Under the pieces are notes generated by a model. That model did no database searches, was not told the origin of the DNA, and was given only the letters and a program-made list of their open reading frames with translations. The position numbers and the translations under genes were made by a program. Shown piece after piece: positions 1-7,527 of a stretch of DNA of 39,249 nucleotides (position 1 is the stretch's first letter; every line of letters begins with the position of its first letter). The stretch is from a virus. Location of the stretch: IMG/VR virus record IMGVR_UViG_3300033153_008646, positions 1 through 39,249 of that record; one strand, 5' to 3'.

Positions 1-2
1 AA

Positions 3-626
3 AAAAGAGTAGGTTGGCACAGACACCCAAATGGTGGTGGATGGGTTGAGAATACTGCAACGGTTCACCCAGATGCTTTTATCGGAGTAAATGCACAGGT
101 TTTCGGTCATGCACGGGTTTTTGGTCACGTGTGGGTTTTTGGTGAAGCAAAGGTTTTTGGTCACGTGTGGGTTTTTGGTGAGGTAGTGGTGTGTGGAGCG
201 GCAGTGGTGTGTGGAGCGGCAGTGGTGCATGGAGCGGCAGTAATCTATGATCATGCACAGATTTATGGCAATGCAGAGGTCAGTGATCATGCACGGGTTT
301 TTGATCATGCACGGGTTTTTGGTCATGCACAGGTTTTCGGTCATGCACAGGTTTTTGGTCATGCACAGATTTTTGGTGAGGCAGAGGTTGGTGGTCAGGC
401 ACAGGTTGGTGGTGAGGCAAAAGTTTTTGGTCACGCACACATTATGAACCATGCACAGATTATGGACCATGCAGAAGTTTTTGATCATGTTTGGGTTTTT
501 GGTCATGCACAGATTTTTGGTCACGCACGGGTTTTTGATTATGCACAGATTTTTGGTCAGGTACAGATTTTTGGTGAGGCAGAGGTTGGTGGTATGACAA
601 AACTGCAAGGAGAGATTGCCAAATGA
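3..626 (+). CDS. Left-handed beta-helix hexapeptide-repeat protein (5' truncated)
   Basis: The frame is open from the first codon of the window to TGA at 624-626, so the true start lies outside. About 207 residues are visible. After a short lead (GGGWVENTATVHPDAFIG) the protein is almost entirely six-residue repeats of the type VFGHAQ/VFGHAR, some with E, N or W substitutions. A small aliphatic residue recurs every sixth position, as in left-handed parallel beta-helices. Phages and bacteria carry a family with a 'GGWVE' lead followed by such repeats, but its function is not established. A GTG at 129 would also open the frame but would cut off the conserved lead, so I prefer the longer, truncated reading. 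The stop overlaps the ATG of the next gene (ATGA). A structural or binding surface role is inference. Confidence 0.75.
   Translation, partial: KRVGWHRHPNGGGWVENTATVHPDAFIGVNAQVFGHARVFGHVWVFGEAKVFGHVWVFGEVVVCGAAVVCGAAVVHGAAVIYDHAQIYGNAEVSDHARVFDHARVFGHAQVFGHAQVFGHAQIFGEAEVGGQAQVGGEAKVFGHAHIMNHAQIMDHAEVFDHVWVFGHAQIFGHARVFDYAQIFGQVQIFGEAEVGGMTKLQGEIAK
90..600 (+). repeat. Tandem 18-bp repeats encoding hexapeptides
   Basis: The unit is about 18 bp, typically GTTTTTGGTCATGCACAG or a close variant ending CGG. It recurs through the beta-helix gene, and each copy encodes one hexapeptide rung. Neighbouring copies are nearly identical at DNA level, for example between about 290 and 380. Such DNA can gain or lose rungs by slippage without breaking the frame. 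The same repeats leave the other frames open, so overlapping ORFs here are shadows. Confidence 0.85.
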
Positions 627-790
627 AGCGGATGAATAACATAGAGATTGCAATGGCGGCAGAGAAGAAGTTTACAGCAACAATGTGCCATGTAGGGATT
701 GCCAATGCAAAAAAGATTATGTATCGTGCCTGGAAATTGGCACAGGCAGAAGAAAAACGTCAAAAACAAAAGAATAGAGTAGGAGGATAA
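623..790 (+). CDS. Small hypothetical protein (55 aa), basic C terminus
   Basis: ATG at 623 overlaps the stop of the beta-helix gene (ATGA), and the frame runs to TAA at 788-790. The 55-residue product starts MKRMNNIEIAMAAEKKFTA and ends in a lysine/arginine/glutamine-rich tail. Its last codons (GTA GGA GGA TAA) contain the strong AGGAGG ribosome-binding site of the next gene, so the two genes are tightly packed. I do not recognise a family. The start-stop overlap and the packing argue that it is real. Confidence 0.55.
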   Translation: MKRMNNIEIAMAAEKKFTATMCHVGIANAKKIMYRAWKLAQAEEKRQKQKNRVGG

Positions 791-791
791 T

Positions 792-980
792 ATGGACAAG
801 AAAAATCCGAGATGGTTTTTTGTAAAGGGGATGAATACTTGCCGAGAGATTTTGACCACTATGGTCTATGCTTACAACAAAAAGGACGCCAAGAGAAGGG
901 CAAATAGAAGAACAGGCAGTAAATTTATAGGCAAAGCGTATTATGCAACATCTACCGATGTGTTTGATGATTTATATTGA
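792..980 (+). CDS. Small basic hypothetical protein (62 aa)
   Basis: ATG at 792 is preceded by a near-perfect AGGAGG at 781-786. The product is 62 residues and lysine/arginine-rich in the middle (KKDAKRRANRRTG), with an acidic end (DVFDDLY). There are no membrane segments or cysteines. The family is unknown. The strong ribosome-binding site makes it a confident gene call, but no function can be assigned. Confidence 0.6.
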   Translation: MDKKNPRWFFVKGMNTCREILTTMVYAYNKKDAKRRANRRTGSKFIGKAYYATSTDVFDDLY

Positions 981-1024
981 AATAGGAAAATAAGACCTGT
1001 AATGAAAGAAGCAAAGGAGACAAA

Positions 1025-1114
1025 ATGATTGCCAGAACGGTAGAATGTGTCAATATAATTATCGGACTATGTTTAGGCCAAAATGTTTCTCATAGAATAT
1101 ATCGTTCTGTGTGA
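1025..1114 (+). CDS. Possible 29-aa peptide
   Basis: ATG at 1025 follows AAAGGAG at 1013-1019 and opens a 29-codon frame ending TGA at 1112-1114 (MIARTVECVNIIIGLCLGQ...). It lies in the 247-base stretch between the 62-aa gene and the HTH gene, which is otherwise empty except for the promoter-like element near 1197-1253. It is supported only by the ribosome-binding site, so this is a weak call. Confidence 0.3.
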   Translation: MIARTVECVNIIIGLCLGQNVSHRIYRSV

Positions 1115-1196
1115 AATTCTGAAAAAAAATTTGAGGCACATAAACCTCGCTCTGATAAGCACTTAGCACAATTTTTCTTTGGTCATACAGAAGGAT

Positions 1197-1253
1197 TGTA
1201 CAAAAAAGAACCAAAAAAAGTCATCATATGGGGTATAATAAGGATGGGTGTGT
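1197..1253 (+). promoter_or_regulatory. Promoter-like repeated element, copy 1
   Basis: TGTACAAAAA (1197-1206) and GTCAT (1220-1224) precede TGGGGTATAATAAGGATGGG (from 1229) and GTGT. TATAAT at 1234-1239 is a perfect -10 hexamer, but no good -35 lies 16-18 bases upstream. The same arrangement recurs at 37647-37696, again just upstream of a + strand gene, with 22 of the 25 positions of the 3' block matching. AAGGA within it also serves as the ribosome-binding site for the ATG at 1255. I read it as a phage promoter, perhaps needing an activator. Confidence 0.55.
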
Positions 1254-1254
1254 A

Positions 1255-1641
1255 ATGAAAAAATGTACAGAATTTGATAAACCAGAATTTGATTTGGAAG
1301 AATATATCAACCGCAAAGCATATCGGATAAATTGCCCTCCGTGGTTGACTATAAGGGAGCTTGATGTATTAATGCGAATTGTGCCTGGACCTTTGGGTTT
1401 AGGAATGTCACAAAAAGGGGTGGCGGATAGTCTGGGTATTTGGCCGGAGACAGTAAGCCGAATATGCAAAAGATTATGGGCTAAATTTCCGGTAGCCCAT
1501 GAACGCTATTTGAGTATGTGCAGGGTGATGAATCGGCAACGGCATGGATTGCGGTCTAACCGGAGCTTTGATGGTTTAATATCCGCTATTGGTGATGGGG
1601 GACTGTATGATGAGTTATTTGAAAAGGAAAAACGAAAATGA
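1255..1641 (+). CDS. Helix-turn-helix DNA-binding protein (sigma region 4-like)
   Basis: 128 residues from ATG 1255. An upstream ATG at 1228 lies inside the conserved promoter-like element, whereas 1255 is placed 10 bases after AAGGA, so I chose 1255. The central part (LTIRELDVLMRI ... SQKGVADSLGIWPETVSRICKRLW) has the shape of a sigma-70 region 4 or LuxR-type helix-turn-helix: a start helix, a 'SQ..VA..LGI' turn and a recognition helix. The C terminus is charged and ends KEKRK. It probably binds DNA and regulates phage transcription; its target is not visible. Its stop overlaps the next start by four bases, so it is translated with the nuclease gene. Confidence 0.7.
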   Translation: MKKCTEFDKPEFDLEEYINRKAYRINCPPWLTIRELDVLMRIVPGPLGLGMSQKGVADSLGIWPETVSRICKRLWAKFPVAHERYLSMCRVMNRQRHGLRSNRSFDGLISAIGDGGLYDELFEKEKRK

Positions 1642-2633
1642 AAGTAGATAATCAAAAGAATCTTCCAAAGTTACTGTATCAAGCATTAGCTGATAACAGA
1701 CCTCCCGTTGAAGGTGAGATTCATGTTACAACTCTAATAGGTCCAGCAATGATTGACTATTTACGGAGGAAACATTGGGATGAGCTTGAAGATGATGCAA
1801 GCAATCGATTATTTGCTCTTTTGGGGACTGGACTTCATGCCGCTATTGCTAATGATGGACGCCTACAGCAAGCGAAGGGGATTATCTCAGAAATAATTGA
1901 TAGTTGGGATAAAATAGACAGGGATGTTCAATTATCTATCCTGTTGGAATTGCTCCAATCAATAGATTGTTCCAATCAGTCTGGCATAGAGTCTAACTTG
2001 AGGATCAAACTCAGCAGTAAATGGACTCTGGTAGGAACAGATGATCACTATGATGAGATGGCAGCAAAGATAATGGACTGGAAAATTACTTCGGTATGGT
2101 CTGTTCTTTACGCGGACCATAATTGGGAGGATCAACTAAATGTGTATGCCTATATGAGACGAAAGTTGGGCTACGAAGTTGAGGAGTTATCAGTTTGGGC
2201 TTTACTTCGGGATTGGCAGAAGTCTAAGGCTATGTACAGTGGAGACCCCACCTATCCGGCAATCCCATTTGTTGAAATAAAGCTACCTCTTTGGAGCATA
2301 GAAGCGCAGGAAGAGTATATCTATGATCGTTTGCTTGAATTTGATGGGGAGCCTAAGCCATGCACGCCCCTTGAGAAGTGGGAAACTCCTACGGTGTACA
2401 AAGTAATGAAAAAAGGCAGGAAGTCTGCCCTCATTGCTACTGTGTGGCGGGATGGCGAGAAATGTAATCTATTGACAGAAGCTGATGCTTTATATGCTGC
2501 CCAAAAGAAGGGGGAAACTGTTGATGGCACAAAAATATACATTCAGAAATTCAAGGGAGAATCCAAAAGATGTGATTTGTACTGTGTAGTCAATTCATTC
2601 TGTAAACAATATCAGGAGAGTAAGGATGAGTAA
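1638..2633 (+). CDS. PD-(D/E)XK nuclease-fold exonuclease (RecB/Cas4-like)
   Basis: 331 residues. The nuclease core is visible: GxGxH-type residues around 63-67 (GTGLH), an acidic residue in LVGTDDH (D135), the DWK triad part at 147-149, and the Q-x3-Y helix (QLNVY, 166-170). This order is that of RecB/AddB/Cas4-family exonucleases that process DNA ends. Three cysteines near the C terminus (CDLYCVVNSFC) resemble the iron-sulfur cluster cysteines of Cas4 and AddB, but the fourth is not obvious, so cluster binding is uncertain. It neighbours NinB-, SSB- and NinG-like genes, which suggests phage recombination or end processing. Confidence 0.8.
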   Translation: MKVDNQKNLPKLLYQALADNRPPVEGEIHVTTLIGPAMIDYLRRKHWDELEDDASNRLFALLGTGLHAAIANDGRLQQAKGIISEIIDSWDKIDRDVQLSILLELLQSIDCSNQSGIESNLRIKLSSKWTLVGTDDHYDEMAAKIMDWKITSVWSVLYADHNWEDQLNVYAYMRRKLGYEVEELSVWALLRDWQKSKAMYSGDPTYPAIPFVEIKLPLWSIEAQEEYIYDRLLEFDGEPKPCTPLEKWETPTVYKVMKKGRKSALIATVWRDGEKCNLLTEADALYAAQKKGETVDGTKIYIQKFKGESKRCDLYCVVNSFCKQYQESKDE

Positions 2634-3216
2634 TTTGATAAAATCTATTGGGCATTCAAATAAAGAAGTAATTGGAAATATCCTTGAACTTCATGTCCCC
2701 AATAAGTGTTTTGACCTTGATCCTACCTATTCTAAGGGTAAATTTTATAAAGGACTACCAGAGCCAAAAATTAGAGGGGATGTAAACCCACAATGTGATT
2801 CTTCGATATTTTGTGATTCAACTAATTTAGAATCTTTTGAGTCTGAGAGCATTGACAGTATTATGTTTGATCCACCCTTCTGTTTTGGAATACACGGCAA
2901 AACTTTGGACAACATAATGGCGAAGCGATTCACAATGTTTGATACCTTTTCTTCTTTACACAGGATGTACCAAGATTCACTAAAAGAATTTTATCGTGTT
3001 CTGAAGAAAAATGGTATTCTGGTATTCAAATGCCAGGATTACACAGATAGTAAAACTACCATAACCCATTGTCTTGTCTATAATTGGGCAGTGGCTTTGG
3101 GGTTTTATGCAAAGGATTTGTTTATTTTGATAAATGAAAGCCGAATTTGGAACCCTGGATTAAAACAAAGACATTCGAGAAAATGCCACAGTTATTTTTG
3201 GGTACTGCAAAAATAA
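2626..3216 (+). CDS. DNA methyltransferase (N6-adenine or N4-cytosine type)
   Basis: 196 residues; overlaps the nuclease gene by eight bases with GGAG upstream. The catalytic motif IV is clear as FDPPF in SIMFDPPFCFG, preceded by the acidic strand CDSTNLES typical before it. The FDLDPTYSKGKFYKG segment near the N terminus probably belongs to the cofactor-binding side. A helix and the strand GILVFKCQD follow, as in the Rossmann-like fold. DPPF fits amino-methyltransferases acting on adenine N6 or cytosine N4; which one cannot be told. No cognate restriction enzyme is nearby, so it is an orphan, perhaps protecting phage DNA from host restriction. Confidence 0.85.
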   Translation: MSNLIKSIGHSNKEVIGNILELHVPNKCFDLDPTYSKGKFYKGLPEPKIRGDVNPQCDSSIFCDSTNLESFESESIDSIMFDPPFCFGIHGKTLDNIMAKRFTMFDTFSSLHRMYQDSLKEFYRVLKKNGILVFKCQDYTDSKTTITHCLVYNWAVALGFYAKDLFILINESRIWNPGLKQRHSRKCHSYFWVLQK

Positions 3217-3296
3217 GTAGTCAATTCTTCTGTGTTTGTAAGGTCGAATTGGCCAAAAATGGTGTTATTGTTAGGATAATTCTTGGGAGATAGTAA

Positions 3297-3428
3297 ATGA
3301 AAAGAATTTTTTGTGATGTATGTGGTAGAGAAATGAGTGTGAGTGCACATGATGAAGACCTATTGCATTTTTGCGAGTATTGTATTATTCATTTACCTGA
3401 TGAATGTGAAAAAGTGAGGAATAGTTAA
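3297..3428 (+). CDS. Small zinc-ribbon protein (43 aa)
   Basis: ATG at 3297, TAA at 3426-3428, and the next gene starts at the very next base. GGGAG at 3284-3288 is a suitable ribosome-binding site. The 43 residues hold two C-x2-C pairs (CDVC at 6-9, CEYC at 26-29), the spacing of a small zinc ribbon, plus one further cysteine. It may be an adaptor or regulator that binds nucleic acid or protein; no specific family is recognised. Confidence 0.6.
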   Translation: MKRIFCDVCGREMSVSAHDEDLLHFCEYCIIHLPDECEKVRNS

Positions 3429-3995
3429 ATGGGATATAGAGATAGTGGTACTAAGAGCTTCCAAGCCGACCCAATTAAGCAATTTTTAATTAGTCGGGGT
3501 ACAGCCAGAGACAGAGCAGTTGATCTCTGCTGTGCAGGGAAAATCAAAATTGAAGAAATTCCAATAATGACAGACAAGTTGACCATTTTGCACTTTGGTA
3601 AAATTGAAGTGAGTCCCCAGGTAGATGCAGAGGTTATGCGTATTGCAGCACGGTTGTGGGATAAGTTGGCTAAAAAAGACGTTTCTCCAGAGCCTACACC
3701 GAGATCAGACCTATGTGATAGCTGCACAAGAATATACGAGGGTTGTGATATAACGGATAACCAACGCCCGGTTACAATGTGCAGGGATTATTATTCTAAC
3801 GATGATAAACAAGCTGATGCAAATAAACAACTACAGGATGAAGCCGATGAGCGACAACGTGCTGAGGATGAATTAAATGACAGCAAGAAGGATGTGCCTG
3901 TAAAAGAGGAGTATGTCTGCACAAAATGTGATGGACGCTACAAAACTGCCAAAGGTCTTGCAAAGCACGTGAAAGCAAAACATGGGGGTGAGTGA
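3429..3995 (+). CDS. Zinc-finger protein with C-terminal C2H2 finger
   Basis: 188 residues. The N-terminal third (to about 85) is of unknown fold. A cysteine group follows in the middle (CDSC, then GCD and CRDYY), which could hold a metal. Next is an acidic, coiled-coil-like stretch rich in D, E, Q and K (about 125-160). The last 25 residues form a classical C2H2 finger: YVCTKCDGRYKTAKGLAKH, then H four residues on (C-x2-C-x12-H-x4-H). It probably binds nucleic acid. It directly follows the 43-aa zinc protein and overlaps the next start by four bases. Confidence 0.65.
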   Translation: MGYRDSGTKSFQADPIKQFLISRGTARDRAVDLCCAGKIKIEEIPIMTDKLTILHFGKIEVSPQVDAEVMRIAARLWDKLAKKDVSPEPTPRSDLCDSCTRIYEGCDITDNQRPVTMCRDYYSNDDKQADANKQLQDEADERQRAEDELNDSKKDVPVKEEYVCTKCDGRYKTAKGLAKHVKAKHGGE

Positions 3996-4399
3996 TGCAA
4001 AAATTCCCTTGGGTTGGGACTATCAAAAAGATTGATGGGAAACTACACCTTGTCCTGCGGGATAGGGAACAGTTTAATAGGTGGATAGGTACACAGTACA
4101 AAGAAGATGATAAGGTATGGGTTACAGTTGCCACACCAAACAAAGAACGGACCCACTTGCAATTCAAATACCTCTACAGTTGTGTGTACCCATATATCGC
4201 AGAGGATATTGGGATAAGTATTGAAGAATGTGATGGTATAATGAAAAGGCGACACTTAACCGTTAATCCTGATAGTCCGCTTGAATATGTAAGAAATAAG
4301 ACGGACCTTGACAGAAAAGAACTTGCCAAGTATATCGACGATGTACGGAGAGAAGCCGCAGGGATGGGAATTGAAACCTTAGACCCAGTAGGAGAATGA
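3992..4399 (+). CDS. NinB-like recombination protein (putative)
   Basis: 135 residues. The pattern of the second half resembles phage NinB/Orf-type recombination mediators: a basic 'THLQFKYLYSCVYPYIAE' helix, then 'EECDGIMKRRHL', then 'TDLDRKELAKYIDDVRREA' and a final 'GIETLDP'. In that family the protein helps load a recombinase onto SSB-coated single strands. The SSB gene lies 265 bases downstream and the NinG-like gene 3.2 kb downstream, which supports the reading. The family assignment rests on pattern similarity only. Confidence 0.55.
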   Translation: MMQKFPWVGTIKKIDGKLHLVLRDREQFNRWIGTQYKEDDKVWVTVATPNKERTHLQFKYLYSCVYPYIAEDIGISIEECDGIMKRRHLTVNPDSPLEYVRNKTDLDRKELAKYIDDVRREAAGMGIETLDPVGE

Positions 4400-4401
4400 T
4401 C

Positions 4402-4644
4402 ATGGGAATTAAGATTACAGAGAGAAAAAAAGAGGTTGAAAAACCTGTACTCTACTTCAAAGATGTTCCGGATGGGTGCGTGTACAAAACCTCTGAAGAT
4501 ATTGCTATACTAAAAGTGAATATAAGTACTGGAGTTGTTTTACAGGGGCCAAATGGGTCGGACTATATGGATGTAGCAGGAAGGTACAAAAGAATTCCGG
4601 TATCCAAAATCCTTGGCAAACTTGTGGAAGTTGTTGTAGAGTAA
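4402..4644 (+). CDS. Hypothetical protein (80 aa)
   Basis: Two starts are in frame, 4396 and 4402. AGGAG at 4390-4394 leaves one base before 4396 but seven before 4402, so 4402 (MGIKITERKK) is chosen. The product is a small beta-rich protein, with an N-terminal charged stretch and then alternating hydrophobic strands (KPVLYFKDVPDG, ILKVNISTGVVLQG, KLVEVVVE). There are no cysteines beyond one and no membrane helix. It lies just upstream of SSB and is probably cotranscribed with it. Function unknown. Confidence 0.6.
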   Translation: MGIKITERKKEVEKPVLYFKDVPDGCVYKTSEDIAILKVNISTGVVLQGPNGSDYMDVAGRYKRIPVSKILGKLVEVVVE

Positions 4645-4664
4645 TTTATTGAAAGGAAAATTGT

Positions 4665-5168
4665 ATGTTTAATCACGTTGTATTGCAGGGTAATTTAGTA
4701 CGTGATGTTGAATTCGCCGACGTAAAAGGGGATTGTGAGATTGTCAACTTTACGGTAGCCTCTTCTCGTAAGTATAAAAACAAAGAGGATGTGACTTTTA
4801 TGGATTGTACAGCGTTTGGGCAAACGGCTGAAAACATCGGCAAATTTTTCTCAAAGGGCAGTCCAATAGGTGTTGAGGGTCGCCTTTCGCAGAATAATTG
4901 GGAGGATAGAGATGGCAATAAGCGGTCAAAAATATTCATTACTGTAGAGAGCTTTCATTTTACCGGCTCTACAGATAGTGGAAATAGTCGTGATAACAGT
5001 CGTGGTAGAGGTAGTAGTCGAGGTAGAAGCTCAGGCAGTAGGTCCAGGGGCAATAGTTATGGAGGTAGTCGTGATAGGAATAATGGTAGGGGTAGTGGAA
5101 GCCAGGGCCAAAGGGGATATGGTCAGAGCAGAGAAGACTATCAAGATGACATTCCCTTTTGCTCATAA
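4665..5168 (+). CDS. ssb: Single-stranded DNA-binding protein
   Basis: 167 residues. The OB-fold is clear at 1-105 (MFNHVVLQGNLVRDVEF, FTVASSRKYK, FMDCTAFGQTAENIGKFFSKG, GVEGRLSQNNWEDRDG). A flexible linker rich in G, S and R (about 106-157) follows, and then the acidic tip DDIPF used by SSBs to recruit replication partners. Here the tip carries two extra residues (CS) after the usual terminal F. It coats single-stranded DNA for the helicase, primase and polymerase encoded nearby. GAAAGGA at 4650-4656 is the ribosome-binding site. Confidence 0.97.
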   Translation: MFNHVVLQGNLVRDVEFADVKGDCEIVNFTVASSRKYKNKEDVTFMDCTAFGQTAENIGKFFSKGSPIGVEGRLSQNNWEDRDGNKRSKIFITVESFHFTGSTDSGNSRDNSRGRGSSRGRSSGSRSRGNSYGGSRDRNNGRGSGSQGQRGYGQSREDYQDDIPFCS

Positions 5169-5183
5169 ATAAAGGTTTTACAC

Positions 5184-5333
5184 ATGAAAGCACAAATGCT
5201 TGTAGCCTTTGGAGAAAGTAATGGTCAAGCCTTGAGTAAAAGTCAGTTGGGAATTACTTTATCCGTAAAAGGGGGTTATTATGACAAATACCCAGAAAGT
5301 GAAACATGCAATAGCTGTGCTGAAAGAGCTTGA
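5184..5333 (+). CDS. Possible 49-aa protein overlapping the loader gene
   Basis: ATG at 5184 (AAAGG nine bases upstream) opens 49 codons to TGA at 5331-5333. It fills the 112-base gap after SSB but runs 53 bases into the next gene in another frame. The peptide (MKAQMLVAFGESNGQALSK ... ETCNSCAERA) has a CxxC near its end. The long overlap and weak ribosome-binding site keep this uncertain. Confidence 0.3.
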   Translation: MKAQMLVAFGESNGQALSKSQLGITLSVKGGYYDKYPESETCNSCAERA

Positions 5334-5808
5334 GAAAAGAGCGGGAAAAGAAAGAGTTGTTAATATTGTTGATAATCTGTATGGCAATCTTATCTCTCTT
5401 CGCCACTTGCTTGAGATACCTCATGTACCGGATGGGAAGAAAACTGAGGCTAAGACAATACCTGGAGTAACACATGATCTCGCTGTATATCTTCTTCATC
5501 TCATCAAGAAGCGTAAGTCAAACTTCCGTGTCCCAGACATGAACAAATGGGTAGTGGATATGGATAAGATCATTCGCATTGATGGGCGTACAACTGAGGG
5601 ACTGAGGGAAGTCATAGAATGGTGTCAACAAGACGAATTCTGGCAGAACAACATTCTGTCCCCGGCGAAGCTCAGGAAACAGCTTGATCGTTTGGAGTTA
5701 CAGATGGATCGTGACCATAAGTGGAAAAGAAACCGGAGAATAGCTCCAGTGGTAAATGGGAAAACTGCCAAACAAAAATACCTGGAGGGCCTTGATGATA
5801 CCAATTAA
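5281..5808 (+). CDS. Replication protein, probable helicase loader
   Basis: 175 residues; AAAGGGGG is placed five to twelve bases before ATG. Residues about 85-145 have the layout of phage replisome-organiser/helicase-loader C-terminal domains: MNKWVVDMDKIIRIDGRT, then IEWCQQDEFWQNNILSPAKL with the conserved W..NI.SP.KLR motif. The N-terminal half is helical and charged, and the end is basic (KWKRNRRIAP). It overlaps the DnaB-type helicase gene by 14 bases, the standard arrangement of loader and helicase. It probably delivers the helicase to the origin or to single-stranded DNA. Confidence 0.7.
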   Translation: MTNTQKVKHAIAVLKELEKRAGKERVVNIVDNLYGNLISLRHLLEIPHVPDGKKTEAKTIPGVTHDLAVYLLHLIKKRKSNFRVPDMNKWVVDMDKIIRIDGRTTEGLREVIEWCQQDEFWQNNILSPAKLRKQLDRLELQMDRDHKWKRNRRIAPVVNGKTAKQKYLEGLDDTN

Positions 5809-6646
5809 GGATAGCCTCAATGAAGTAATAGAAACAATAAAGAACCCTGTTCAGGGAGTACCTACCGGACTAAAGAGTGTTACCAAGGCAACAGGTGGAT
5901 ACAAACCCGGACAACTCATTATCTATGCCGGTCGTAGTTCGATGGGGAAGACAGCATTAGCTGGGGATACTATCCTTGCTCAACCGGGCAAGACGCTTAT
6001 ATTTAGTTTGGAGATGTCAAGCGTTGTCCTGATTGAGAGGCTGATTGCAAACAAAGCTAACGTAGATTTCCACCATCTGGTGAATGACAAACTACGAGAC
6101 CCAGAGCGTGAGAGAGTGCGTAAGGCAATAGCGTGGTTGAAATATCAACCATACTTCATTGATGATACCCCGTGCCTCACACCCAATCAGTTTTGGGAGA
6201 AGGCTGAGAATCATCCTGATGCATCATTGATTATTGTGGATCATTTGCACCTAATGCGGCATGATGATGGTCGGATGAATGAGGTTAAGGCACTTGATGA
6301 TATATGCCAGCAGCTTCGGGAGTATGCTAAAACCAAATGTGTGCCTATTGTATTAGTTGCACAACTAAACCGTAATGCTGAGGATCGTGATAACCATGAA
6401 CCAGTGCTATCCGACCTGCGAGGTTCTGGAGGTATTGAACAAGACAGTGACATTGTGTTGTTGCTGTATCGTCCATCATATTATCAACAACGTGAGATAG
6501 ATTATGATAATGAGGATGATGGTGATGCTACAATCATCTTAGCCAAGCACCGAAATGGGCGTACAGGCAAGATAAAGGCGGTATTCATAGGGCCTTGGAT
6601 GAGTTTCCGAGACAGTCCCAATGAGTCAATGAGTGATTGGAGTTGA
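5795..6646 (+). CDS. DnaB-type replicative DNA helicase (core domain only)
   Basis: 283 residues from ATG 5795, chosen because GGAGGG sits five bases upstream; a GTG/ATG further up at 5756 lies inside the loader gene. This is a RecA-fold DnaB core: Walker A GRSSMGKT (46-53), the IFSLEMSS helix (69-76), Walker B LIIVDHLHLM (145-154), the VAQLNR sensor (188-193) and DLRGSGGIEQDSD (207-219). The usual DnaB N-terminal primase-interaction domain is absent. The protein is thus a minimal helicase, as in several phages. It unwinds DNA 5'-3' at the fork with the neighbouring primase. Confidence 0.95.
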   Translation: MIPIKDSLNEVIETIKNPVQGVPTGLKSVTKATGGYKPGQLIIYAGRSSMGKTALAGDTILAQPGKTLIFSLEMSSVVLIERLIANKANVDFHHLVNDKLRDPERERVRKAIAWLKYQPYFIDDTPCLTPNQFWEKAENHPDASLIIVDHLHLMRHDDGRMNEVKALDDICQQLREYAKTKCVPIVLVAQLNRNAEDRDNHEPVLSDLRGSGGIEQDSDIVLLLYRPSYYQQREIDYDNEDDGDATIILAKHRNGRTGKIKAVFIGPWMSFRDSPNESMSDWS

Positions 6647-6699
6647 TTATGAAAGTAACATGGGATTACTTCTGCCAAGAATTATGGGAGTAATGGATT

Positions 6700-7527
6700 A
6701 TGAATGAATGGGTAGCTGTAAATAGATCAATACCGTGTCCTATATGCTTAAAAACAGATTGGTGTTTACTTCATATTGATGGTAAGAAGGTTATTTGCCC
6801 ACGGATAAAATCTAATGTTAGATTAGGTGAGGCTGGCTTTCTTCACAAGGTACATGACAACGGCCTGAAAAATAGCACTAAACCCAACAAGAGAACATCC
6901 AATCTTTGTGTCAACTGGTTCAATATTCAAAAACTATACCGCCGAAAGCTAAAGAAAAAAGGTAATGCCCATGTACTCCTCAAACAACTTGGACTGAAGA
7001 ACTTGGAGTCTCTTACTCGGTTCGGTCTGGGGTGGGATGGGGATGCATGGACATACCCATGCTATGACGGTGGGAAAAACATTGTAGGAATAATGAGACG
7101 ATTTGAGGATGGGCGTAAATTGTTCGTATCTCGATCCCGACCCGGTTTATTCCTACCAAAAATGAATAGCTTTGAAGGTAATGTGTTTATCTGTGAGGGG
7201 ATGTCAGACTCTGCTTCTATGATCGATCTGGGATTTAGGGCCATTGGTCGAGCTAATTGTCAAACTGGGATACAGTATATCAAACAACTATTACATCACC
7301 ACAGAAATGCTGTAAAGCAGGTTACAATAGTAGGGGATAATGACTTAGACAACGTACAAGGCAATGTGGGTAAGGGGGGTGCTATGAAACTTGCAAGAGA
7401 ACTCTATGGTGGAAATCAGCTTATAGCATGTCTGGAAATACCAGATGAATTCAAGGATATAAGACAGTGGATAACTGAGGGTGGGGCAGGCACAGTTGAG
7501 ATTAAAGAAAGGAGCAGACGATTATGA
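6700..7527 (+). CDS. DNA primase with zinc-binding and Toprim domains
   Basis: 275 residues; GGGAG upstream. An N-terminal zinc site is suggested by C13-x2-C16, C22/H25 and C33 (PCPICLKTDWC ... VICPR). The Toprim domain follows: the E of VFICEGMSDSASM (E166), GRANCQTG, and the D-x-D pair in VTIVGDNDLD (213-215), then GKGGAMKLARELYG. This is the DnaG/T7 gp4-type catalytic core making RNA primers. No helicase domain is fused because the helicase is encoded just upstream. The end overlaps the next ATG (ATGA). Confidence 0.9.
   Translation: MNEWVAVNRSIPCPICLKTDWCLLHIDGKKVICPRIKSNVRLGEAGFLHKVHDNGLKNSTKPNKRTSNLCVNWFNIQKLYRRKLKKKGNAHVLLKQLGLKNLESLTRFGLGWDGDAWTYPCYDGGKNIVGIMRRFEDGRKLFVSRSRPGLFLPKMNSFEGNVFICEGMSDSASMIDLGFRAIGRANCQTGIQYIKQLLHHHRNAVKQVTIVGDNDLDNVQGNVGKGGAMKLARELYGGNQLIACLEIPDEFKDIRQWITEGGAGTVEIKERSRRL

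Noticed and set aside
247-447. Second open frame with MHRF repeats inside the beta-helix gene
   Set aside because: A by-product of the 18-bp DNA repeat; the HAQVFG frame has the conserved lead and continues to the window edge.
4978-5193. Open frames on both strands over the SSB linker
   Set aside because: Low-complexity linker DNA (GGTAGT-like) keeps other frames open; the SSB frame with its OB-fold and DDIPF tip is the real one.
6649-6693. 14-codon frame (MKVTWDYFCQELWE) between helicase and primase
   Set aside because: Too short and without a good ribosome-binding site; its end contains the GGGAG used by the primase.
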